DNA from: Clostridia bacterium
GTDB taxonomy: Bacteria > Bacillota > Clostridia > Oscillospirales > Acutalibacteraceae
NCBI GenBank assembly: GCA_017397655.1
Contig: JAFQIG010000039.1
Location: 31,011-95,010, forward strand
DNA length: 64,000 bases
Direction of reading: 5' to 3'
Shown here: positions 14,151 to 22,537 of the stretch, piece by piece
How positions within the stretch are numbered: the stretch's first letter is position 1
Layout of the letters: the number at the start of each line of letters is the position of its first letter
The notes under the pieces: model-generated
The model's input: only the letters and a program-made list of their open reading frames with translations
Database searches by the model: none
What the model was told of the DNA's origin: nothing
Translations under genes and position numbers: made by a program

Positions 14151-15698
14151 TTAATCTATCAGGCTGATACCTGTCATCTGATCGGGCTTCGGAAGTCCCA
14201 TCATATGAAGCATTGTGGGTGCGATATCACAAAGCTTGCCGCCCTCTTTAAGTGTGCAGGGATAACCTACTACACAGAAGGGTACGGGATTTGTGGTGTG
14301 TGCTGTAAACGGTGAGCCGTCCTCTTCGTAAAGCTTATCTGCATTACCGTGGTCAGCCGTAATTATTGCACATCCGCCTGCTTTCAGAAGAGCATCAATA
14401 ACCTTGCCGACGCTTTCGTCAACAGCTTCAACTGCCTTGACCGCCGCATCAAAGATTCCTGTATGACCAACCATATCGCAGTTGGCAAAGTTAAGGATAA
14501 TTGTGTCATATTTGCCGCTTTCGATTGCTTCGACAACCTTATCGGCAACGGGATATGCGCTCATTTCGGGCTGAAGGTCATATGTTGCAACCTTGGGTGA
14601 CGGTACAAGAATTCTGTCCTCACCCTCAAAGGTTGTCTCGACACCGCCGTTGAAGAAGAATGTTACGTGAGCATACTTCTCTGTTTCTGCAATACGAAGC
14701 TGAGTCTTGCCGCACTGTGCCATATATTCGCCGAATGTATTATGAAGAACTGTTTCAAAATCTTCGGGAGTATATGCAACGTGAACGTTGGGCATTGTTG
14801 CATCGTACTGAGACATACATACGTAATAAAGTGGGAAGAAGCCGTTCTTTCTGTCAAAACCGGTAAATTCGGAATCAACAAAAGCACGTGTGATCTCTCT
14901 TGCTCTGTCGGGACGGAAATTGTAGAAGATAACGCTGTCATTTGCCTTGATTGTATCACCGCCGTCACATACAAGCGGTACTACAAATTCATCCGTAATG
15001 TTCTTGCCCTCTTCGTCAATTCTTTCGTAAGAAGCCTTGACTGCACAAACGGGACATTCGCACTTTTCGCCTTCACCGTAAACCATAGCGGCATAAGCTT
15101 TCTCTACACGATCCCAACGGTTGTCTCTGTCCATGGCATAGAATCTGCCCATAACGGAAGCGATCTTACCTACACCGATTTCAGAGAGCTTCTCCTGTGT
15201 TTCGGCAATAAAGTCAGCACCCGATGCGGGAGGAACATCTCTGCCGTCAAGGAAGCAATGAACATAAACCTTTGACAGACCGCATTTTTTTGCCATTTCC
15301 ACAATAGCATACATATGTGTATTGTGGCTGTGAACACCGCCATCAGACAAAAGTCCCATGATATGAAGTGCGGAATCGTTCTTTTTGCAGTTTTCCATTG
15401 CGCCTTTAAGTCTTTCATTTTCAAAGAAAACGCCGTCATTGATGAACTTTGTGATCTTTGTCAAAGGCTGATAAACAACACGACCTGCACCGATATTTGT
15501 ATGACCTACTTCGCTGTTGCCCATCTGACCGTCGGGAAGTCCGACATCCATGCCCGATGCGCCGATATATGTCAGAGGATTTTCAGAAAAAATCTTATCA
15601 AGATTGGGAGTTTTTGCGGCTTTGATGGCATTACCGTACTCGCTGTCGTTTTTGCCGAAGCCGTCCATGATGCACAAAAGCATCGTCTTTTTACTCAT
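14151..15698 (-). CDS. gpmI: 2,3-bisphosphoglycerate-independent phosphoglycerate mutase
   Basis: 515 residues, full length. Alkaline-phosphatase-superfamily enzyme with two Mn ions: MLLCIMDGFGKND (first metal Asp), LPDGQMGNSEVGHTNIGAGRVVYQ (catalytic Ser in GNSEVGH), HCFLDGRDVPP, NFRPDRARE, LNFANCDMVGHTG and AIITADHGNADKL. It interconverts 3- and 2-phosphoglycerate in glycolysis. It is the third gene after pgk and tpiA on the minus strand, a standard Firmicutes glycolytic order, with a terminator directly after it. Confidence 0.97.
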   Translation of the reverse strand: MSKKTMLLCIMDGFGKNDSEYGNAIKAAKTPNLDKIFSENPLTYIGASGMDVGLPDGQMGNSEVGHTNIGAGRVVYQPLTKITKFINDGVFFENERLKGAMENCKKNDSALHIMGLLSDGGVHSHNTHMYAIVEMAKKCGLSKVYVHCFLDGRDVPPASGADFIAETQEKLSEIGVGKIASVMGRFYAMDRDNRWDRVEKAYAAMVYGEGEKCECPVCAVKASYERIDEEGKNITDEFVVPLVCDGGDTIKANDSVIFYNFRPDRAREITRAFVDSEFTGFDRKNGFFPLYYVCMSQYDATMPNVHVAYTPEDFETVLHNTFGEYMAQCGKTQLRIAETEKYAHVTFFFNGGVETTFEGEDRILVPSPKVATYDLQPEMSAYPVADKVVEAIESGKYDTIILNFANCDMVGHTGIFDAAVKAVEAVDESVGKVIDALLKAGGCAIITADHGNADKLYEEDGSPFTAHTTNPVPFCVVGYPCTLKEGGKLCDIAPTMLHMMGLPKPDQMTGISLID

Positions 15699-15717
15699 AA
15701 CTTTTCTCTCCTAAGAA

Positions 15718-16488
15718 TTACTTGGAAGCTGCTTCTACGATAGCTGCAAAGTCGGGAGCCTTGAGTGATGCGCCGCCGATAAGGCCGCCGTCAACGTCAG
15801 GCTGACTGAGAAGCTCGTCAGCGTTCTTTGCGTTCATTGATCCGCCGTACTGAATAACGGTAGCGTTTGCAGTATCAGCATCATAAAGATCTGCAATGAG
15901 ATCACGGATGCCCTTGTTGACTTCGTTAGCCTGCTGAGCAGTAGCTGTAAGACCTGTTCCGATTGCCCATACGGGTTCGTAAGCGATGATGATCTTTTCC
16001 TTGAGTTCTTCTGCGGAAACACCTGCGAGAGCGATCTTGACCTGAGTTGCAATAACTTCCATAGTGATGTTCTGTTCTCTCTGCTTAAGGTATTCGCCTA
16101 CGCAAAGGATAACGGTAAGGTCGTTATTGAGTGCAGCACGGACTCTGTCATGTACTGTTTCGTCTGTCTCGCCGAAATACTGACGACGCTCGCTGTGACC
16201 GATGATAACATAAGGAACACCGATAGCCTTGAGCATGGGAGCAGATACTTCACCTGTGAAAGCACCGCTTTCTGCCCAATGGCAGTTCTCTGCGCCAACC
16301 TTGATGTTGGAGCCTTTTGTTGCTTCAAGAGCTGTATGAATATCAATGTAAGGTACGCAAACGATAACATCACAGTCTGCATCCTTTACAAGAGGCTTGA
16401 TCTCTTCGATAAGAGCCTTTGTTTCGTCGGGAGTTTTGTTCATTTTCCAGTTACCTGCGATAACTGCTTTGCGAAGTTGTTTGTTCAT
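15718..16488 (-). CDS. tpiA: Triosephosphate isomerase
   Basis: 256 residues. Substrate and catalytic residues are present: AGNWKMNKT (Asn, Lys), VIIGHSERRQYFGE (catalytic His), IIAYEPVWAIGTGLTAT (catalytic Glu in AYEPVWAIGTG) and GGLIGGASLKAPDF near the end. Interconverts dihydroxyacetone phosphate and glyceraldehyde-3-phosphate. It follows pgk after a 65-nt gap containing a hairpin, and precedes gpmI by about 20 nt. Confidence 0.98.
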   Translation of the reverse strand: MNKQLRKAVIAGNWKMNKTPDETKALIEEIKPLVKDADCDVIVCVPYIDIHTALEATKGSNIKVGAENCHWAESGAFTGEVSAPMLKAIGVPYVIIGHSERRQYFGETDETVHDRVRAALNNDLTVILCVGEYLKQREQNITMEVIATQVKIALAGVSAEELKEKIIIAYEPVWAIGTGLTATAQQANEVNKGIRDLIADLYDADTANATVIQYGGSMNAKNADELLSQPDVDGGLIGGASLKAPDFAAIVEAASK

Positions 16489-16515
16489 AACAATAAATAT
16501 CCTTTCTTTACAGTC

Positions 16516-16540
16516 AAAAGTGCCGAAGAAACTTCGGCAC
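16516..16540 (-). promoter_or_regulatory. Intercistronic hairpin between pgk and tpiA
   Basis: Minus strand GTGCCGAAG-TTT-CTTCGGCAC then TTTTG. A perfect 9-bp stem with only four T residues: either a partial terminator lowering tpiA-gpmI transcription or an mRNA-stabilising structure. Confidence 0.65.
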
Positions 16541-16553
16541 CGTGAATTTGTTA

Positions 16554-17747
16554 TCAGTCTTTTTCGTTAAGAGCTACGATACCGGGAAGCTGTTTGCCCT
16601 CAAGGAATTCAAGAGAAGCACCGCCGCCTGTAGAAATGTGAGTCATCTTGTCAGCAAAGCCGAGCTTCTGAACTGCTGCTGTGGAGTCACCGCCGCCGAT
16701 GATGGAGATTGCGCCGGACTCTGCTACTGCAGTAGCAACTGCGATTGTGCCGCCTGCGAAAGCATCCCACTCGGAAACGCCCATCGGTCCGTTCCAGATA
16801 ACCGTTCCGCTGCCCTTGATGGCGTCAGCAAAGAGTTTCTCTGTCTTGGGTCCGATGTCAAGTCCCATCCAGCCATCGGGAATAGCGTCGGAATCAACAG
16901 CCTTATTCTCTGTATCTTCTTTATATTCAAGACCTATACGGTTGTCGATGGGAAGAAGGAAGTTAACGCCCTTTTCCTTTGCAGAAGCGAGAAGCTCAAG
17001 TGCAAGCTCTTTCTTGTCTTCTTCACAGATAGATGTGCCGACATTCCAGCCACGTGCTGCAAAGAATGTGTAAGCCATACCGCCGCCGACGATAAGAGTG
17101 TCAACCTTGTCAAGGAGGTTTGTGATAACGCCGATCTTATCGGAAACCTTTGCACCGCCGAGGATAGCAACGAGAGGTCTCTTGGGATTTTCAAGTGCGC
17201 CGCCGATGAACTCGATTTCCTTCTGGATAAGGTAACCGCAAACTGCAGGAATGTAATCAGCGATACCTGTTGTGGAGCTGTGTGCTCTGTGTGCGGAACC
17301 GAATGCATCGTTTACAAAGATGTCTGCCATGGATGCAAACTTCTTGGAAAGCTCGGGATCGTTCTTTGTCTCGCCTGCTTCAAAACGAACGTTTTCGATA
17401 AGCATAACATCGCCGTCGTTAAGAGAAGCTGCAAGACTCATTGCGCTTTCGCCTACAACGTCGGAAGCCATCTTAACTTCTTTACCGAGAAGCTCGGAAA
17501 GACGTGCTGCTACGGGTGCGAGTGAGAACTGAGGATCAACAGCGCCCTTGGGTCTGCCGAGATGTGAGCTGAGGATAACCTTAGCGTTGTTGTCAAGAAG
17601 ATACTTGATTGTGGGAAGAGAAGCTACGATACGCTTGTCACTGGTGATAACGCCATCCTTAAGCGGTACGTTGAAGTCACAACGGACAAACACTCTCTTG
17701 CCGCTGACATTGATGTCTTCTACTGTTTTTTTGTTAAGCAAACTCAT
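16554..17747 (-). CDS. pgk: Phosphoglycerate kinase
   Basis: 397 residues from ATG 17747 (the longer TTG start lies inside the GAAAGGA RBS). N-domain: [16 protein letters not shown] (3-PGA-binding Asp/Asn), [25 protein letters not shown]; hinge and C-domain: [33 protein letters not shown] and the nucleotide loop [11 protein letters not shown], ending [14 protein letters not shown]. It makes ATP and 3-phosphoglycerate from 1,3-bisphosphoglycerate. First gene of the pgk-tpiA-gpmI run; gap is not present in the window. Confidence 0.98.
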   Translation of the reverse strand: MSLLNKKTVEDINVSGKRVFVRCDFNVPLKDGVITSDKRIVASLPTIKYLLDNNAKVILSSHLGRPKGAVDPQFSLAPVAARLSELLGKEVKMASDVVGESAMSLAASLNDGDVMLIENVRFEAGETKNDPELSKKFASMADIFVNDAFGSAHRAHSSTTGIADYIPAVCGYLIQKEIEFIGGALENPKRPLVAILGGAKVSDKIGVITNLLDKVDTLIVGGGMAYTFFAARGWNVGTSICEEDKKELALELLASAKEKGVNFLLPIDNRIGLEYKEDTENKAVDSDAIPDGWMGLDIGPKTEKLFADAIKGSGTVIWNGPMGVSEWDAFAGGTIAVATAVAESGAISIIGGGDSTAAVQKLGFADKMTHISTGGGASLEFLEGKQLPGIVALNEKD

Positions 17748-17789
17748 TTCGATCAATTCCTTTCAAATACATTTTTATCAAACACTACT

Positions 17790-17818
17790 ATTTTATACCA
17801 TTTATAATTTTTTTGCAA
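17790..17818 (-). promoter_or_regulatory. Promoter of the pgk operon
   Basis: Minus strand TTGCAA (17818-17813), 17 nt, TAAAAT (17795-17790), about 45 nt upstream of the pgk start. Confidence 0.75.
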
Positions 17819-17928
17819 TAGCAAAAGCAAAATTTGTAAAATCAATCAATGTAATGCACCGTGTCCCTAAAAGTATTATTTATTATTGCTTCAATATTTT
17901 TCAATTTCACAGACAAAACGATAGTGAC

Positions 17929-19323
17929 TTATGCATTGTTTTTATTAACCAGTGCCGTCAGCTCAAATCGGCTGTGTACATCAAGCTTTCTGTAGATATT
18001 TTTGGTATGGTCGTTTACGGTATGAACGGAAATGAACAGCATTTTTGCAATATCGGCATTTCTGTAGCCTGCTGCAATCAAATCGACGACTTCAAGCTCT
18101 CTTTTTGACAAACAGTCGAGAAGAGTATTCTTTTCCTCTCTTGTATCAGCTTTAATTTCAGGCACCTCATCGTCTTGCATTTTTCTTTTGAAATTATAAA
18201 GTAAGAACGGCTCTATCTGAATATAAATTATCGCAAGAATAACCATTATCAAGGCATAAACGAGATACACCATTGACTGCATTGTTCTGAAAACCTCTAC
18301 AACACTGCTTTGGACAAGAACTGCCATAAGTGCAAGTAATATCGTTACGGGAGAGAAAAAACGTGACGGATACGATTTCATCAGCACCACGCCGTAAAGA
18401 GGGAGCATCTGGCACGGTAACATTCCAACGCCGATAAACACACACGCAAAATACGAGAGTACGGAAATCTGTGTTGCCGCAAACATAAAAAGGAATCCCA
18501 CACATCCTATACCTATACATACCGATATCAGACGGAAAGGATGAATGTTAATCTTTTTATACAGTAAATACATAACAAGAGATGCCGCAGCATCAACAGC
18601 ATAAGTTATAAAAACTCCGTGTCTGACCTCGCCGGAAATAGAAGGTCCCGAAACTGCCATAAGTGCGCTTATGAATATAAGAATATATGTGCCGAAAAGC
18701 AGTTTTTTCGGTCTTGTGATGCCGTCATTTTTCTTCACATATCTTGGGCAGTATTCTTTTTTGGCAGGAAGTTTAAAGAAAAACATTATAAGAAGCACCA
18801 AGGCAATTACCGTAAGCAATCTGAAAACGGGAAACGTCACGGGAACAAAATCGTTTTGAACCCCCGCTATCAGTAAAAGTGAAATTCCGTATGCCGCCGT
18901 AAGATGTGTTATTGCGTTTTCTTCTGAAAAAAAGTTTACCATTACAAACGTCTCAAAGCCTATCATGAAGCAACAGGCAAACACCTGTGTATAAATGAGA
19001 ATTCTGAGTATTTCATCAGAAAAAGGCATAAACAGTCCGAGTGCGGCAATCAACGAAATTACTGCGGTTATCCTTTGCGCCCATATCACTTTATGCGGCA
19101 GCAACAGCATAAACATTATTGACAAAACATAAGCCGCCACTATCAGTGTTGTGATGTTATCCATCGACACAGGAAGCGGTGTTCTGCCGTTTATCGTCAG
19201 CGAAGGACCCATAAAATAAATGAATCCCATCTGCCAGAAGCAGAACATAGCGAAACACAAAAGTCTAAAGAACGAATAATTTTTCAATTTTTTCCGGTTT
19301 TCCGAAACTATTGTATTTTTCAT
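17929..19323 (-). CDS. Membrane-bound LuxR-type transcriptional regulator
   Basis: 464 residues from ATG 19323, which follows AGAGGTGG. The first ~390 residues form about 12 hydrophobic segments in a transporter-like (MFS-like) arrangement without recognisable transport motifs. A short charged linker leads to a C-terminal LuxR/GerE helix-turn-helix, about residues 400-460: LSKRELEVVDLIAAGYRNADIAKMLFISVHTVNDHTKNIYRKLDVHSRFEL, with all usual family features. This architecture is known from Actinobacteria and some Clostridia as one-component membrane sensors; the ligand is unknown. Divergent from a small LuxR-HTH gene with a 216-nt shared control region, which makes that operon a likely target. 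Confidence 0.88.
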   Translation of the reverse strand: MKNTIVSENRKKLKNYSFFRLLCFAMFCFWQMGFIYFMGPSLTINGRTPLPVSMDNITTLIVAAYVLSIMFMLLLPHKVIWAQRITAVISLIAALGLFMPFSDEILRILIYTQVFACCFMIGFETFVMVNFFSEENAITHLTAAYGISLLLIAGVQNDFVPVTFPVFRLLTVIALVLLIMFFFKLPAKKEYCPRYVKKNDGITRPKKLLFGTYILIFISALMAVSGPSISGEVRHGVFITYAVDAAASLVMYLLYKKINIHPFRLISVCIGIGCVGFLFMFAATQISVLSYFACVFIGVGMLPCQMLPLYGVVLMKSYPSRFFSPVTILLALMAVLVQSSVVEVFRTMQSMVYLVYALIMVILAIIYIQIEPFLLYNFKRKMQDDEVPEIKADTREEKNTLLDCLSKRELEVVDLIAAGYRNADIAKMLFISVHTVNDHTKNIYRKLDVHSRFELTALVNKNNA

Positions 19324-19436
19324 AAAAGCCACCTCTTTGGGTATAAAAAATGCACATTATGGCGGGAACTTTTGAAAAACCCCTTGATTTAGGGATATAT
19401 TCCCCTCATTTTTACCTATATAATTTACTTGTAAAG

Positions 19437-19465
19437 ATTATATCAGTTAAAAAATAGTTTTGCAA
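19437..19465 (-). promoter_or_regulatory. Promoter of the membrane LuxR regulator
   Basis: Minus strand TTGCAA (19465-19460), 17 nt, TATAAT (19442-19437). The transcript would have a leader of about 110 nt containing AGGGATATATTCCC, an imperfect palindrome near 19390-19404. Confidence 0.6.
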
Positions 19466-19492
19466 CAAAACCATAATAATGCAGTCTGCAAA

Positions 19493-19521
19493 CTACCCAT
19501 ACGGGCAGTATTTCTACCCAT
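19493..19521 (+). promoter_or_regulatory. Direct repeat CTACCCAT, candidate operator
   Basis: CTACCCAT occurs at 19493-19500 and again at 19514-19521, exactly 21 nt apart (two helix turns), immediately before the RBS of the small LuxR-HTH gene. A second half-site GGGCAGTA lies between them. It could be a binding site for one of the two LuxR-type regulators; this is inference. Confidence 0.35.
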
Positions 19522-19539
19522 TCTGAAGGAGGTGCAAAG

Positions 19540-19815
19540 ATGAGCGATACCAACAAAAAGCTCAATTTTTTTGACTACTGCAATTTGGCAAAATCGGAAT
19601 ATATAAATCTTGTGGCTCAATGCCCCGAGCTTTCCTCCCTGACAAAACGTGAGATGGAAATTTTTGAAAAGCTTTTATCTGACAAGACTTTATCTGAAAT
19701 TGCAGACGAGCTTTTTATCACTTATTCATCTGTTCATTTTCACTGCAAAAACATTTATAAAAAGCTTAAAATTTCGAATCGCAAGCAATTTTTAATCAAA
19801 TACAAAGATTTATAA
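19540..19815 (+). CDS. Small LuxR-type helix-turn-helix protein
   Basis: 91 residues, almost entirely a LuxR/GerE DNA-binding domain: SSLTKREMEIFEKLLSDKTLSEIADELFITYSSVHFHCKNIYKKLKISNRKQFL. There is no receiver or ligand domain, only a ~28-residue N-terminal lead. It follows GAAGGAGG at good spacing. First gene of a three-gene plus-strand group with two zinc-ribbon proteins, divergent from the membrane LuxR regulator. Stand-alone LuxR domains often act as auxiliary regulators or antagonists; its target is unknown. Confidence 0.88.
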   Translation: MSDTNKKLNFFDYCNLAKSEYINLVAQCPELSSLTKREMEIFEKLLSDKTLSEIADELFITYSSVHFHCKNIYKKLKISNRKQFLIKYKDL

Positions 19816-19830
19816 CAAGGAGGATTTTAT

Positions 19831-20685
19831 ATGGGTTTTCTTGAAAGGGCGATAAAACGCGGTATCAGCGAAGGGATAGGTAAGGCTGTCGGTGATGCAG
19901 TAAAAAAAGCTGTCGAGCCCACGGCAACTCAGTTTGCAAACAAAGCCGCTCAGCATATTGACAATGCCGCTCAGAACACAAACCAAACGGTACGCTCTGC
20001 ATCATCTGAGTTTGAAAGCGCTTTTTCCAATCTTGAGCGCGCTGCACAGGATTACGCAACGAAAATGAGCGAGAATATCAAAATTTGTCCCGCCTGCGAA
20101 AAGGCAACGGATGCTGAAAAAACCTTCTGTCCCCTGTGCGGAAGCCGACTTCCCGATACCACTGCAGCGCAAAGTGCCGTATGCACCGAATGCGGTAAAC
20201 AAAACAGCATCTCAACAAAATTCTGTTCCGGTTGCGGTGCAAAGCTTCCCTGTACCGTTGCCGCGGAAGAAGCCGCAAGGAAAAGAGATGAAGATGTTCT
20301 TGTGCAGTGGGACGAAAAACTGTCGCTTTACCCCAAATGGAACTGTGGCGGCAACAATTATAATATCGAGCAGTACGACACATATGTTTTCTCTTTTTCC
20401 GCAGATTTTTCAGGGAACGACTTTGCCGCAAAACAGGCTGTAGAACAATACAGAAAATTTCTTGTCGCAAACGGATTTCATCAGGCAGGACAGTATCCGT
20501 CCATAGAGCATCTTTACAAAAAGACAGACGGCGTTTGCTGTCACGTTGACACAGAGCATTGCTTTGAGGGAGACAGCGACTGTCCCACGATAGGCTTTGA
20601 CAGAAGCGAGCCCTACGGCGGATATGACTATGTAAAACCCGAACCTAAAAAGAATTTAGGATTAAAAGACCTGTTCAAATTTTAA
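19831..20685 (+). CDS. Double zinc-ribbon protein
   Basis: 284 residues. The N-terminal ~85 residues are an Ala/Gln-rich amphipathic helix region (coiled-coil-like, with a phasin-like look). Two zinc ribbons follow: CPACEKATDAEKTFCPLCGSRLP near 88-110 and CTECGKQNSISTKFCSGCGAKLP near 120-142, each C-x2-C...C-x2-C. The C-terminal ~120 residues form an unrecognised domain with several aromatic and Cys residues (YPKWNCGGNNYNIEQYDTYVF). No signal peptide or membrane segment. Starts 15 nt after the small LuxR gene, so probably co-transcribed. Function unknown; zinc ribbons suggest protein or nucleic-acid contacts. Confidence 0.8.
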   Translation: MGFLERAIKRGISEGIGKAVGDAVKKAVEPTATQFANKAAQHIDNAAQNTNQTVRSASSEFESAFSNLERAAQDYATKMSENIKICPACEKATDAEKTFCPLCGSRLPDTTAAQSAVCTECGKQNSISTKFCSGCGAKLPCTVAAEEAARKRDEDVLVQWDEKLSLYPKWNCGGNNYNIEQYDTYVFSFSADFSGNDFAAKQAVEQYRKFLVANGFHQAGQYPSIEHLYKKTDGVCCHVDTEHCFEGDSDCPTIGFDRSEPYGGYDYVKPEPKKNLGLKDLFKF

Positions 20686-20693
20686 AACGAAAG

Positions 20694-20759
20694 GTGGAAA
20701 GCTATCTCGAAGACAACGAATATGAAATTAAGAGTGCAGTAAACAATTATCTTAATTAA
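20694..20759 (+). other. Possible 21-codon ORF or gene remnant
   Basis: Between the two zinc-ribbon genes a GTG-initiated frame reads VESYLEDNEYEIKSAVNNYLN and stops. No good SD precedes it, and it is followed directly by the AAGGAGG of the next gene. It could be the tail of a deleted gene or a non-coding coincidence. Confidence 0.25.
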
Positions 20760-20772
20760 GGAGGAACAAAAA

Positions 20773-21240
20773 ATGATTACATGCAAACAATGCGGAACAC
20801 AGGTTGAGGGAGACGTAAAATACTGCACAAACTGCGGTGCACCCTTGGAAATCCCCGAGACGTCCCAAAACACTTCACAGATTGATTTGTCCGAAAAATT
20901 CAAACAGTTCAACGATACTGCTGATACCACGGCAGAATTTACGGCAGAGGATATCGAAAAGAACAAGGTTATGGCTTTGCTCGCTTACATAATTTTCCTT
21001 ATTCCCCTGCTTGCCGCAAAGGATTCCAAATTCGCAAGATTTCACACAAATCAGGGTATCATTCTCTTTATCGGCGCCGTTATAGCATCAATTATTGCTG
21101 CAATTCCCATTATCGGCTGGATAATCGCTCCCATTCTTTCCGTAATTATAACCGTTCTCGCCGTAATCGGCATTATCAATGCCGCAGGCGGCAAGGCAAA
21201 GGAACTCCCTCTTGTAGGAAAATTCAAAATTCTTAAGTAA
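20773..21240 (+). CDS. Zinc-ribbon membrane protein (DUF4870-like)
   Basis: 155 residues. An N-terminal zinc ribbon, MITCKQCGTQVEGDVKYCTNCGAPL (residues 1-25), is followed by a polar linker. A hydrophobic part from about residue 68 has the features of the DUF4870/YtzC-type small membrane domain: KVMALLAYIIFLIPLL, RFHTNQGIILFIGAVIASIIAAIPIIGWIIAPIL. There are three membrane segments. The FHxNQG motif is characteristic of that family. Function is unknown. Third gene of the LuxR/zinc-ribbon group, with a terminator behind it. Confidence 0.85.
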   Translation: MITCKQCGTQVEGDVKYCTNCGAPLEIPETSQNTSQIDLSEKFKQFNDTADTTAEFTAEDIEKNKVMALLAYIIFLIPLLAAKDSKFARFHTNQGIILFIGAVIASIIAAIPIIGWIIAPILSVIITVLAVIGIINAAGGKAKELPLVGKFKILK

Positions 21241-21252
21241 TTTTATTTAAAT

Positions 21253-21294
21253 AAAAGCGGTGATTGTCTCAAAGACCTTCACCGCTTTTTATAT
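21253..21294 (+). terminator. Terminator of the LuxR/zinc-ribbon group
   Basis: AAAAGCGGTGA (21253-21263) pairs with TCACCGCTTTT (21279-21289), followed by further T residues. Confidence 0.85.
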
Positions 21295-21372
21295 GTTCTA
21301 TGTTGATTTTCATAAATAGTTTGCACCGTGACAAAAAATTTACACAAATAATACAATTTTATACAATTTCTC

Positions 21373-21402
21373 TTGACTTAACAGAAACGATGTATATATA
21401 AT
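21373..21402 (+). promoter_or_regulatory. Promoter of serC-serA
   Basis: TTGACT (21373-21378), 18 nt, TATAAT (21397-21402). The AGGAGGAA RBS then favours ATG 21438 over ATG 21432, which is too close. Confidence 0.75.
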
Positions 21403-21437
21403 AGTATCGGTATATTTTTTCATAGGAGGAAATGTTT

Positions 21438-22520
21438 ATGTCAAGAGTTTTTAATTTTTCAGCAGGTCCGTCTATGCTTCCCGAGTCCGTACTCAATATT
21501 GCGGCAGAAGAGATGCTTGACTACAAGGGCAGCGGTCAGTCCGTTATGGAGATGTCTCACCGTTCAAAGATTTATGAAGAAATCATCTTCGGTGCAAGAG
21601 ATCTTTTCCGTGAAGTTCTGAATGTTCCCGATAATTATAAAATTCTGTTCCTTCAGGGCGGTGCTTCGACTCAGTTTGCAGCTATCCCCTTAAACTTTAT
21701 GAACGGTTCCCGCAAGGCTGACTACGTTCTCAGCGGTCAGTTCTCCACTAAAGCTTACAAAGAAGCTCAGATCTTCGGTGATGCTGTTGCAGTTGCTTCC
21801 TCAAAGGATGTTACTTTCTCAAGAATTCCCGAGCTTGACAAATCAAAGTTCACTCCCGATGCAGACTATTTCTACATCTGCATGAACAATACAATCTACG
21901 GCACACTCTTCCCCTCTCTTCCCGATACAGGCAACGTTCCGCTTATCGCAGACGTATCCTCTTGCTTCCTTTCGGAGCCGATGGATGTTTCCAAGTTCGG
22001 CGTTATCTACGGCGGTGCTCAGAAGAATATCGCTCCCGCAGGTCTTACCGTCGTTATCGTCCGTGAGGATCTTCTCGGCAATGCAAGAGAAGGTACTCCC
22101 ACAATGCTTGACTATAAGGTTATGGCTGATAACGATTCTATGTACAATACTCCTCCCTGCTACTCGATCTATATGTGCAAACTCGTTCTTGAATGGATCA
22201 AGAAGCTCGGCGGTCTTGAGGTTATGAAGGAACGCAACCTTAAAAAGTGCTCCGTTCTTTATGATTTCCTCGACAACAGCGAAATGTTCAACAATCCCGT
22301 TTACAAGCCCCACCGTTCAATGATGAACGTTACTTTCAAGACAGACAGCGAAGAGCTTGACAAGAAGTTTATCGCTGAATCCACGGCTGCAGGCTTCGTA
22401 AACCTCAAGGGTCACCGTTCCGTAGGCGGTATGCGTGCTTCCATCTACAATGCAATGCCCATCGAAGGCGTTGAGAAGCTCGTTGAGTTTATGGCTGACT
22501 TTGAGAAAAAGAATAAATAA
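21438..22520 (+). CDS. serC: Phosphoserine aminotransferase
   Basis: 360 residues, class V aminotransferase. MSRVFNFSAGPSMLPESVL is the family N-terminus; FLQGGASTQFAAIPLN binds PLP phosphate; VPLIADVSSCFLSEPMDVSKFGVIYGGAQKNIAPAG contains the PLP-aspartate and the Schiff-base Lys (GAQKN). It converts 3-phosphohydroxypyruvate and glutamate to phosphoserine. It is directly followed (17 nt) by serA, the preceding step, so the pair makes serine from 3-phosphoglycerate; serB is not in the window. Confidence 0.97.
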   Translation: MSRVFNFSAGPSMLPESVLNIAAEEMLDYKGSGQSVMEMSHRSKIYEEIIFGARDLFREVLNVPDNYKILFLQGGASTQFAAIPLNFMNGSRKADYVLSGQFSTKAYKEAQIFGDAVAVASSKDVTFSRIPELDKSKFTPDADYFYICMNNTIYGTLFPSLPDTGNVPLIADVSSCFLSEPMDVSKFGVIYGGAQKNIAPAGLTVVIVREDLLGNAREGTPTMLDYKVMADNDSMYNTPPCYSIYMCKLVLEWIKKLGGLEVMKERNLKKCSVLYDFLDNSEMFNNPVYKPHRSMMNVTFKTDSEELDKKFIAESTAAGFVNLKGHRSVGGMRASIYNAMPIEGVEKLVEFMADFEKKNK

Positions 22521-22537
22521 TTCCGGAGGTTTTCGTA

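Noticed and set aside
16542..17525. Long plus-strand ORF opposite pgk (327 codons)
   Set aside because: It lies antisense within pgk, lacks an RBS and family resemblance, and its Cys-rich composition is the usual shadow of a GC3-biased gene.
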